Assembly: GCA_003695215.1 (NCBI GenBank)
Contig: RFIM01000173.1
Span: forward strand, 1 to 7,377
Reading direction: 5' to 3'
DNA length: 7,377 nt
Source of the DNA: Chloroflexota bacterium
Lineage (GTDB): Bacteria; Chloroflexota; Anaerolineae; Aggregatilineales; UBA2796
The notes below the pieces were generated by a model. That model was not told the origin of the DNA, did no database searches, and was given only the letters and a program-made list of their open reading frames with translations. The number at the start of each line of letters is the position of its first letter. Positions within the stretch are counted from its first letter, which is position 1. Shown here one piece after another: positions 1 to 6,800 of the stretch. The position numbers and the translations under genes were made by a program.

Positions 1-199
1 CCTGCGCAGGCGCTCTCTGGACGTAATCGGCAAACAAATAGCCTTCGCGACCCTCAACGCGCACATACAGCCAGTCGCCTGCTTGCGCCAAAAGGCTGAG
101 CGGCGTGCCTTCCGCCAGTGTGGCGAGGATCGGCGCGTTGACGCTTGGCTCGGCGCGCAGCTTCGGCGCACTGAGAGTGACCGTTCCGCTGGCAGTCAT
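1..199 (-). CDS. SH3b-domain protein, N-terminal part only (runs off left edge)
   Basis: Reading leftwards from an ATG at 199-197, the first 66 codons are open to the window edge. The translation is a bacterial SH3 (SH3b) domain: the L-R-A-E-P-S segment at residues 14-19, a turn glycine at G31, the G-D-W core at 41-43 followed by V46, and the G-Y...Y-V end at 53-60. SH3b domains usually bind peptidoglycan or act as small protein-interaction modules. The start is supported by an AAGGAA ribosome-binding site 7 nt upstream. No signal peptide or membrane segment precedes the domain, so this copy appears to begin in the cytoplasm unless another part of the protein anchors it; that is unusual for wall-binding SH3b proteins. 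What follows the domain is outside the window, so the protein's function cannot be named. A weak extended -10-like sequence lies at 239-244 on this strand, with no convincing -35. The SH3b call is fairly sure; the role is unknown. Confidence 0.75.
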   Translation of the reverse strand, partial: MTASGTVTLSAPKLRAEPSVNAPILATLAEGTPLSLLAQAGDWLYVRVEGREGYLFADYVQRAPAQ

Positions 200-206
200 C
201 GGGCAA

Positions 207-213
207 TTCCTTT
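207..213 (-). promoter_or_regulatory. Ribosome-binding site of the SH3b gene
   Basis: On the minus strand this reads AAAGGAA, ending 7 nt before the ATG at 199. It is a good Shine-Dalgarno match at ideal spacing. It decides the start of the partial gene at the left edge, which has no other support for its 5' end. Confidence 0.65.
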
Positions 214-273
214 CTTGTAGCTTGCTGCTGCAGCTTCAATCCTATCACAAATCGGGCATTTCACATTGGCTCA

Positions 274-301
274 TTGACTCAACAGCAAGATTCGCTATAC
301 T
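274..301 (+). promoter_or_regulatory. Sigma-70-type promoter of the acyl-CoA ligase gene
   Basis: TTGACT at 274-279 is the -35 box and TATACT at 296-301 the -10 box, separated by 16 bp; each differs from consensus at one position. Transcription would start near 308, giving a leader of about 40 nt to the ATG at 349. The frame of the ligase is open back to a TTG at 274, but that TTG is part of this -35 box, so it cannot be the translation start of a transcript made from here. Confidence 0.75.
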
Positions 302-331
302 CTCCATTCAAAATGTCCGTTTCTCTATTAC

Positions 332-337
332 AGAGGT
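332..337 (+). promoter_or_regulatory. Ribosome-binding site of the ligase gene
   Basis: AGAGGT lies 11 nt upstream of the ATG at 349. The spacing is slightly long but workable. The alternative in-frame ATG at 313 would be only about 5 nt from the predicted transcript start and has no Shine-Dalgarno site, so the start at 349 is preferred. Confidence 0.5.
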
Positions 338-348
338 CGTTACGAAAA

Positions 349-2109
349 ATGTCTGCTGTAACTTATGCTGAAAAGCCCTGGCTCAAGCACTACGACTCCG
401 GTGTGCCGCACAGCCTTGAGCCTTATCCCAAGCATCCGATCTACCAATTCCTTGTGGATGCTGCTGCTGAGCTGCCGAATCATCCTGCTGTGGTCACCTC
501 AGCGCATTTGCCTGTAGTCGGGCGCCAAAAAGCCGTGCTGACCTACCGCGAGCTGAACGCACAGGTGGACGCGCTGGCCGCGGCGCTGGTGGATATGGGC
601 GTCAAGAAAGGCGACCGAGTCGGGCTAGTGCTGCCGAACTGCGCCCAATTCGTGATCGGCTTCTTCGGCGTGCTGAAAGCGGGCGGCATTGTAGTGGCTG
701 TGAATCCGACCTACCCTGCGGCGCGCATCGCCGAGCAGCTCAAGGATAGCGGCGCCACAACGGTCATCACGCTCAGCTTGTTCTACAACACGATCAAGCA
801 AATTCAAGGGCAGACCGACGTCAAGAACGTGATCGTCACCAACATCAAAGAATATTTGCCGCCACTAGCCGCGTTCTTGTTCACTGTGGCGAAGGAGAAG
901 AAAGGCGGTCATCGCATTGAGAAGCATCCTGTGGATCACGCCTTGCCTGACTTGTTGGCGAAGTACAAGGGCAAACGCGTTGACATAGATGTGCGCTCTG
1001 ATGATCCTGCCATCTTCCAGTACACAGGCGGCACCACAGGCGTGCCTAAGGGCGCGATCGCCACACACCAGGCTCTGGTCTGCAATACATTGCAGTGCCG
1101 CGCTTTTTTGGTCGATACGCAGAAGGGCAAGGAAGTCTTCTTGGCGGCCATTCCGCTCTTCCACGTCTTCGGCATGATCTCGGTGATGTGCTTTGCCATC
1201 TCGCTAGGCGCCAGCATGCTGATGGTGGCGAATCCACGTGAGATCAAAGAGGTGTTGGAAGTCATCCATACCTACCAGCCGACCATTTTCATGGGCGTGC
1301 CTGCTATGTATAACGCCATCAATAACAATCCTGATGTGGCTAAGGGCAAGTACAACTTGCGCTCGATTCGGGCGTGCATCAGCGGATCAGCGCCGTTGCC
1401 GCCTGCCACAAAGCGCCGCTTTGAAGAGCTGACAGGCAGCAAGCTGGTGGAAGGCTACGGCATGAGCGAGACGGCCGTGGCCGTGTGCGTCAATCCGCTC
1501 TATGGCGAGAATAAGACGGGCAGCATCGGCATTCCTTTGCCAGACGTCGAGATGAAGATCGTCAGCTTGGACGACGGCTTGACAGAGATGCCAGTGGGCA
1601 AGGAAGGCGAGCTGGTTGTCTGGTCGCCGACGTTGATGATCGGCTATCACAACATGCCTGCTGAGACCGAGAATGTGCTGCGCTTGATGCCCGACGGACG
1701 CAAGTGGCTTTACACGGGCGATATCGCCTACATGGATGAAGACGGCTACTTCTTCATCGTAGATCGCAAGAAGGATATGGCGCTGATCGGCGGCTTCAAC
1801 GTCTATCCGAACAATGTCGAGAAAGTTTTGGCAGAGCATCCTGCTGTGCAAGAGGTCGGTGTAGCGGCCATTCCGCATCCTGAGAAGGAAGGGCAAGAGG
1901 CGCTGAAAGCCTGGATCGTGCTGAAGCCAGGCCATACAGTGACTGAGAAAGAGCTGATCGACTTCGCCTCTCAGAAGTTGGCGCGCTACGAAGTGCCGAC
2001 GCGCATTGAATTCATCGCTGAGCTGCCCAAGACGCCAGTGCTGAAGATTTTGCGGCGCGAGTTGGTCGCCCGTGAGCTGGCGAAGCGCCAAGCCGCAAAG
2101 AGCTCCTAG
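349..2109 (+). CDS. fadD: Long-chain fatty acid--CoA ligase (FadD-type, ANL superfamily)
   Basis: This 586-residue protein belongs to the adenylate-forming (ANL) superfamily and most resembles bacterial FadD. Such enzymes activate a fatty acid with ATP to an acyl-AMP and then transfer it to CoA, feeding beta-oxidation or lipid synthesis; they are cytosolic or peripheral to the membrane. Visible motifs, in order: the P-loop YTGGTTGVPKG from residue 225; PLFHVFG at 269-275 with H272; YGMSE at 370-374; YTGD at 455-458 with the ribose-binding aspartate D458; the hinge DRKKD at 472-476; GFNVYP at 482-487; and the C-terminal PKTPVLKILRREL with catalytic lysine K566. In that last motif the residue before the lysine is normally glycine but is leucine here (L565). 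Length is normal for the family. The gene has its own promoter and terminator and appears monocistronic. Family assignment is secure; chain-length preference cannot be read from sequence, so another acyl-CoA synthetase specificity is possible. Confidence 0.92.
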   Translation: MSAVTYAEKPWLKHYDSGVPHSLEPYPKHPIYQFLVDAAAELPNHPAVVTSAHLPVVGRQKAVLTYRELNAQVDALAAALVDMGVKKGDRVGLVLPNCAQFVIGFFGVLKAGGIVVAVNPTYPAARIAEQLKDSGATTVITLSLFYNTIKQIQGQTDVKNVIVTNIKEYLPPLAAFLFTVAKEKKGGHRIEKHPVDHALPDLLAKYKGKRVDIDVRSDDPAIFQYTGGTTGVPKGAIATHQALVCNTLQCRAFLVDTQKGKEVFLAAIPLFHVFGMISVMCFAISLGASMLMVANPREIKEVLEVIHTYQPTIFMGVPAMYNAINNNPDVAKGKYNLRSIRACISGSAPLPPATKRRFEELTGSKLVEGYGMSETAVAVCVNPLYGENKTGSIGIPLPDVEMKIVSLDDGLTEMPVGKEGELVVWSPTLMIGYHNMPAETENVLRLMPDGRKWLYTGDIAYMDEDGYFFIVDRKKDMALIGGFNVYPNNVEKVLAEHPAVQEVGVAAIPHPEKEGQEALKAWIVLKPGHTVTEKELIDFASQKLARYEVPTRIEFIAELPKTPVLKILRRELVARELAKRQAAKSS

Positions 2110-2117
2110 AGGCACAC

Positions 2118-2144
2118 AAAGGCGGGAAAAATTCCCGCCTTTTT
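2118..2144 (+). terminator. Intrinsic terminator between the convergent ligase and LCP genes
   Basis: An 11-bp perfect stem, AAAGGCGGGAA (2118-2128) with TTCCCGCCTTT (2132-2142), closes a 3-nt AAA loop and runs into five T residues (2140-2144), only 8 nt after the ligase stop codon. It is a textbook rho-independent terminator for the plus strand. On the minus strand the same hairpin lies 43 nt after the LCP stop, but the tract following it there is only three T residues then GTGTG, so termination in that direction should be weaker. Confidence 0.92.
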
Positions 2145-2187
2145 CACGCCCAGAAGATGCTGGCGTACAGAGGAGGCTATCTTGCGC

Positions 2188-3528
2188 CTACTGATTGTAA
2201 TTTGCGCCGAAGACTTCCAGCAGCAGGTAGCCGATCAGCGCACGATTCGGCGAGAGGACTGAGGCGCCGTTCCACACTATTGGCTGCGCATAGCGGCTAT
2301 CCAGCACGCCATAGCGGATATTCTCAGCTGGGATATCTTTGGCGTATAGCGCGAGCTGAATCCACTGCTCTAGCGACAAGCCAGTGCGCACGTGCCCGCT
2401 GAGCGCTGCCCATAGATTGCTCGCCTGTAAAAGCAGTTGCGGCAGCATTTCGTAGCGCAACACGCGCTCGCGCACTGCTGCGATGATCTGCTGCTGGCGG
2501 CGCGCTCGGTCGAAATCGCTGCTATCGTGCCGCGAGCGCGCATACTTCAACGCCAGCTCGCCGTTCATCCACTGCCTGCCCGCAGGGATGAAGAGCGGAT
2601 CATAGCCGTTGCTGTAAAGGTCGGGATACGCGTAATCAACGATCGGGCGCGGCACATCCACTTCAACGCCGCCAATAGCATCAATCATTGCGATGATCGC
2701 TTCGAAATCGAAGACGATGTAATCGTGAATGCGAATGCCAAGATTGTACTGCACAGTCTGCATTGCCAGCAGCGGGCCGTAGCCTTCCTGCACGCGCTCG
2801 CCGAGAAAATACGCTGTGTTGATGCGCTGAAAGCCATAGCTCTGGCCGACGACCGTGTTGCGCGGAATCTCAACGTACAGGTCGCGTGGGATACTCAGCA
2901 CGCCAATGCTGCGTGTAGTAGGATCGAGGCTGACCAAGATGATCGAGTCAGTGCGGAAGGCTGTACCGCGCTCATAGGGGCGCTTGTCCAAGCCCAGCAG
3001 CAGAATCGTGAAGCGTTCTTTGCCGTCCCAAGGCTGGATGAGCAGCTCGGGCGGCGTGGTGGGCATCGGGAAGGTGGCGATAGTCAAGGTCGGCGTTGAG
3101 GTGGCGCGTTGCGCGGCGATCAGCGCGCTGCGCTCATGGGCGCTGCCGCTCAGCAGCTGCCAGCCGAAGAACAAGGCGAAAAGCAGCGTAGCAGTGCAGC
3201 TCAGGGCGATGCCGATCAGCGGCAAAATTAAATTGCGGCGCCGCAGTGGCGGCCTGTGGGGCGTTGGCAGCGCTATCGACGGCACAAAAGAGGGCACTTC
3301 AAGTGGCAGCGCAGCGCGCATCGGCTGTGTAGCAGGCAGAGTCGGTCGCGTCAATTCAGCTGAGGTGCTGCTGAGCGGCTCAGCGGGCTTGACGAGCGGC
3401 TTCCACTCCGAAATTGGCTTCGGCGTGGCACGCCGCCTTGGCGCATAGTGTTCGTATTGCAGCTGATCGGTCTCTTCTGAGCAGTGCATGTTCATGCGCA
3501 GACTCGGTTGGCAAGGATCGCCGTTCAT
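2188..3528 (-). CDS. LytR-CpsA-Psr (LCP) family membrane protein, glycopolymer transferase
   Basis: This 446-residue protein has an unusually long, proline- and arginine-rich N-terminal tail (about residues 1-98), one transmembrane helix at about 99-122, a short linker and then an extracytoplasmic LCP domain (about 170-360). LCP enzymes move undecaprenyl-linked glycopolymers onto the cell envelope. Family hallmarks visible are LLLGLD with D181, FRTDS with R192 and D194, S-I-P-R-D with R215 and D216, QRINTAY at 234-240, I-G-G-V-E-V-D at 285-291, and the ARSRHD...DFDRARRQQ block with R331, R333, D338 and R341. All the usual charged active-site positions seem present, so the enzyme looks intact. 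The ATG at 3528 follows an in-frame stop at 3565-3567 and is the first possible start, but it has no Shine-Dalgarno site; in-frame ATGs at 3495 and 3489 are alternatives that would shorten the tail slightly. The gene converges on the ligase and diverges from the giant repeat protein. The acceptor (wall polymer or protein) is unknown. Confidence 0.9.
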   Translation of the reverse strand: MNGDPCQPSLRMNMHCSEETDQLQYEHYAPRRRATPKPISEWKPLVKPAEPLSSTSAELTRPTLPATQPMRAALPLEVPSFVPSIALPTPHRPPLRRRNLILPLIGIALSCTATLLFALFFGWQLLSGSAHERSALIAAQRATSTPTLTIATFPMPTTPPELLIQPWDGKERFTILLLGLDKRPYERGTAFRTDSIILVSLDPTTRSIGVLSIPRDLYVEIPRNTVVGQSYGFQRINTAYFLGERVQEGYGPLLAMQTVQYNLGIRIHDYIVFDFEAIIAMIDAIGGVEVDVPRPIVDYAYPDLYSNGYDPLFIPAGRQWMNGELALKYARSRHDSSDFDRARRQQQIIAAVRERVLRYEMLPQLLLQASNLWAALSGHVRTGLSLEQWIQLALYAKDIPAENIRYGVLDSRYAQPIVWNGASVLSPNRALIGYLLLEVFGANYNQ

Positions 3529-3532
3529 TATA
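3527..3532 (-). promoter_or_regulatory. Possible -10 box overlapping the LCP start codon
   Basis: The minus strand reads TATAAT across the annotated ATG of the LCP gene. No good -35 box is seen 16-18 bp upstream. If it is a real -10, transcription would start inside the annotated gene and translation would have to begin at the ATG at 3495 or 3489. The match may be chance. Confidence 0.25.
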
Positions 3533-3567
3533 CGGCCAAATATCGATTTTGACCTATGCGCTTCTCA

Positions 3568-3597
3568 GGCGTTCGGCTGACGCGCTGGGCGTTCGGC
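3568..3597. repeat. Direct repeat of a 10-mer with 20-bp spacing in the divergent intergenic region
   Basis: GGCGTTCGGC occurs exactly at 3568-3577 and again at 3588-3597, so the copies start 20 bp apart, close to two helical turns. They lie 67-96 bp upstream of the -35 box of the giant repeat gene and 40-70 bp upstream of the LCP start. Each copy can also form a small imperfect hairpin with its flanks (CAG...CTG, CTGG...CCAG). Same-face spacing is compatible with a regulator site shared by the divergent genes, but a piece of a dispersed genomic repeat is equally possible. Confidence 0.4.
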
Positions 3598-3663
3598 CAG
3601 GCTCAGTAAAACCTATCCAAAGTGGGAGAGTGGCTGGTTTTTCTTTACTTTTTTCATAAAGTA

Positions 3664-3691
3664 TTGACTTCTAATTATTTGCTCATATGAT
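3664..3691 (+). promoter_or_regulatory. Sigma-70-type promoter of the giant repeat-protein gene
   Basis: TTGACT at 3664-3669 and TATGAT at 3686-3691 are separated by 16 bp, the same -35 box and spacer length as the ligase promoter. The stretch just upstream (about 3638-3660) is T-rich and could act as an UP element. Transcription would begin near 3698, leaving a leader of about 108 nt before the ATG at 3806. Confidence 0.7.
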
Positions 3692-3709
3692 AGCCAAATA
3701 GGCGCGCTA

Positions 3710-3754
3710 GGCAAGATCAACGAGGCAACCAATTGCTCTTGAAGATCGCTTGCC
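3710..3754 (+). promoter_or_regulatory. Long imperfect stem-loop in the 5' leader of the giant repeat gene
   Basis: About 12 nt after the predicted transcript start, GGCAAG, TCAA, GAG and CAA pair in order with TTG, CTC, TTGA and CTTGCC. This gives 16 base pairs in four helical blocks, broken by two single-nucleotide bulges and one asymmetric 1x6 internal loop, with a CCAA terminal loop at 3729-3732. No T-tract follows, so it is not an intrinsic terminator. It does not resemble any riboswitch class I know. Possible roles are transcript stabilisation, translational control or protein binding to the DNA palindrome; none is demonstrated. A competing 7-bp pairing exists between GATCGCT at 3744-3750 and AGCGATC at 3783-3789, the latter just before the ribosome-binding site. 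Confidence 0.5.
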
Positions 3755-3791
3755 ATCAGTCAAAGACGTGCCCAGTCTCTGTAGCGATCAT

Positions 3792-3798
3792 GGAAGGA
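3792..3798 (+). promoter_or_regulatory. Ribosome-binding site of the giant repeat gene
   Basis: GGAAGGA, a strong Shine-Dalgarno match, sits 7 nt before the ATG at 3806. It fixes that ATG as the start, which is also the one that gives a clean signal peptide. Confidence 0.85.
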
Positions 3799-3805
3799 TG
3801 GACTT

Positions 3806-6800
3806 ATGGCGATTCGATCGCGCTATTCTCGTCTCTTCGTAGCATTGCTGATGCTGCTCGCGCTCTTGGCGTTCTTGCCTGCCCGCGAAGTACGCTCGCA
3901 AGCCAACCCAAACGAGGCTCAAGTCAACAAGCAATTCATCCCGACAATCATTCCACCTGGCGGCGTGGCCAAGCTGCGCGTCTACATCTACAATCCCAAC
4001 ACCTATCAACTTACCGTCACTAGCCTGACCGACAACTTGCCCGCAGGCATGACAGTCGCTAGTCCGCCCAATGCTGCCACAAACTGTACAGGCGGCACCG
4101 TCAGTGCGATAGCAGGCAACACTTCGTTCACCCTGAACGGTGGCACAGTGCCCCCTAAAGTCGGCTCAATCAACGGCGAGTGCTATTTCGAAGTCGATAT
4201 CACTACGACAGTGCAGGGCAATAGCATCAACACAATCCCTGCTAGCGCGCTCATTGCCAGCGGGCCGAACGGTTCTGTCACCAATAGCTCGCCTGCTAGT
4301 GCTACGCTCCTCGTCGAGAGCATGCCCAACGCAACCGTTTCGAAGAACTTCTCGCCGACAACAGTCTTCGTTGGACAAAATGCCACGCTGACAATCACAA
4401 TTAATAATAACAGCAATACTATTAATATGACTAATGTCTCGCTGACGGATGTGCTGCCCAGCGGCTTGGTCATCAACGGCGCGGCAACGCTCTCGGGTTG
4501 CGGCGCAAGTGCCTCGATCTCCGCGCCTTTGGGCGGCGATACCATCACGCTGACTGGCGCGACTGTGCAGCCCTCGCCCGATTGTGTGATCACAGTGCCC
4601 GTTTACTCGCTCACTTCAGCAGTCTACACTAACACAATCCCCGGCGGCTCGCTGCAAAGCCGCCAAGGCGTGACCGATCCAAATGATCGAAGCGCTACGC
4701 TGAACGTGCAGAATCTGCAGGTGAACAAGAGCTTCTCGCCTACCTCTGTGCCGCAAAACGGCGTGACCACCCTGACCATCACGCTGAGGAATCCAACTGG
4801 CACGCCTTACACTGGCGTCAGCTTGACCGATAACCTGCCTGCAGGCTTGCAAGTTGCCAGCTCGCCCAACTTGAGCAATACCTGTGGTGGCACAATCACA
4901 GGCGCAACCGCTGGCTCGACCTCGTTCAGCCTGAGCGGCGGCACAATCCCTAGTGGTACGATCAGTTCACCCGGCACTTGTACCATCACTATTGACGTTC
5001 AAGTGACTGTCGTTGGCTCGCGCACTAATACAATTCCCGCGGGCGGCGTCACGACAAGCCAGGGCGCTAGCAACGTCTCTCCCGCCTCCGCCACAGTGAC
5101 TGGCACCAGCACTTCGCCCGGCAACATCGGCGGCAGCAAATCCTTCACGCCTAGCGCGATTGATCCAAATGGCACTTCGCGCCTGCGCGTCCGCCTGAAT
5201 CGCAGTGGCGGCGCGGCTAGCCCATTGACGGGCGTCACCTTTGTGGATAACCTGCCCGCTAACGTAGTGATCGCCAACCCGCCGAACATCACGTTCAGCA
5301 GCGCCTGCGGCGCTACAGCTGTGATGACGCGCAACGATCCACCTACCTACACGCCAATCAGCGGTGGCGAGACCGCCTTCCTCGTCCGCTTTGCGACTGT
5401 GCCCGCCAGCGGCAACTGCGATATCGAAGTGGACGTCACTAGCGCTGTGCCAGGCACCTACACCAATACCATCCCTGCCGGCAGCATCACTAACGACCAA
5501 GGCACTTCCAACAGCAGCGCGCTGAATGCAACCCTAACCGTGCGCAACGGCTTGGAAGTGACTAAAGAATTCATCCCAAGCACGATCACAGCCGGCGGCT
5601 ATTCCACAGTCAGGATCACGCTGACCAACCGCAATCTTTTCCCGCTGACAGGCGTCAACCTGACTGATCCGCTGCCGAACACGGGCGCGCGTCAGCTGCG
5701 TGTGCGCAGCCCTGCTAACGCCAGCACTACCTGCGGCGGCACGCTGACTGCCACGCCTGGCTCGGCTACAGTCACACTGACAGGCGGTGCTATCTTAGCG
5801 CAGAGCGGCTCCGTGCCAGGCACTTGCGTCATCCTCTTCGATGTCGTGCCGTTCGGAAGCGGCCCGTTCACCAGTGGCAGCACTACGAATACTATTCCTG
5901 TCGGCAACGTGACCTCGAACGAAGGCATCAACAACCTGCTGCCTGCCTCTGCCACGCTCAGCTTCGCCAACTTGACTATGCGCGCGGTCAAGGCATTCGA
6001 CCCGACGCTGGTCTATGGCGGCGCGGATTCGCTGCTGACCATCACTCTGACCAATCAGAACGCTGTGCCGCTGACCGAAGTCAGCTTCACGGATAATTTC
6101 CCGTCGGGCATGTTCATCTCAGCGCCGGTTTTCACCAACACCACTTGCCCAGGCGGCGTAGTGACGGCGAATGCGGGCGATGGCTTCTTCACCTTCTCAG
6201 GCGGGACTATTCCGGCAAACAGCTCCTGCGTGGTGAAAGTGCGCGCCACGCTCAACGTGAACGGCAATCTGACTAACATGATACCCGCTGGGCAAATCTG
6301 CGCGAAAGAAGGTGTGTGCAATCCTGATGGAATTGCCGCTTCGCTCACGAACTTGCCTGGCGTCAGCATCTCGAAGGTCTTCACGCCAAGCACGATTGCA
6401 TCCGGCGGCGTCTCGACGCTGGTCATCACTATCCGCGATACAGGCGGCTTGACGCTGACTAATGCTAGCGCCACGGATAACTTGCCCGCAGGCTTGACGG
6501 TTGCCTCGCCTGCCAGTGCCAGCACCACCTGCTCTGGAGGCACCGTGACAGCGATTCCAGGCGGCACCAGCATCAGCTTGAGCGGCGCTACAGTGCCTGC
6601 GAACGGCAGCTGCACCTTCCAAGCGAACGTGACAGGCACAGTTGCAGGCAGTTACGATAACACTATCCCTGCAGGCGCGCTGACCAACGAGCAAGGCGCC
6701 ACTAATCCGCAGCCCGCCACAGCGACGCTGACCATCACGCCTGCGCCGCCGAGCCTCGCTAAAACCTTCACACCTGCTACTATCACGGCTGGCAGCACTA

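Noticed and set aside
239..244. Extended -10-like TGATAGGAT on the minus strand upstream of the SH3b gene
   Set aside because: Only a partial match and no -35 box at 16-18 bp; too weak to list as a promoter.
274..348. N-terminal extension of the ligase to a TTG at 274 or ATG at 313
   Set aside because: The TTG is the -35 box of the promoter and the ATG at 313 lies at the very 5' end of the transcript without a Shine-Dalgarno site. The extension does not resemble the family's N-terminus.
1387..2115. A 242-codon open frame antisense to the ligase
   Set aside because: It lies wholly opposite a clear ANL enzyme gene, has no recognisable domain and its composition is that of a reverse reading of GC-rich codons. 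It is a shadow frame.
2437..3099. A 220-codon open frame antisense to the LCP gene
   Set aside because: The LCP frame has all family motifs. The opposite frame is low-complexity, rich in Ala, Arg and His, and has no ribosome-binding site worth noting.
3698..3805. Riboswitch in the leader of the giant repeat gene
   Set aside because: There is a stem-loop but no motif I can match to a known riboswitch class, and the gene is not a metabolic or transport gene.
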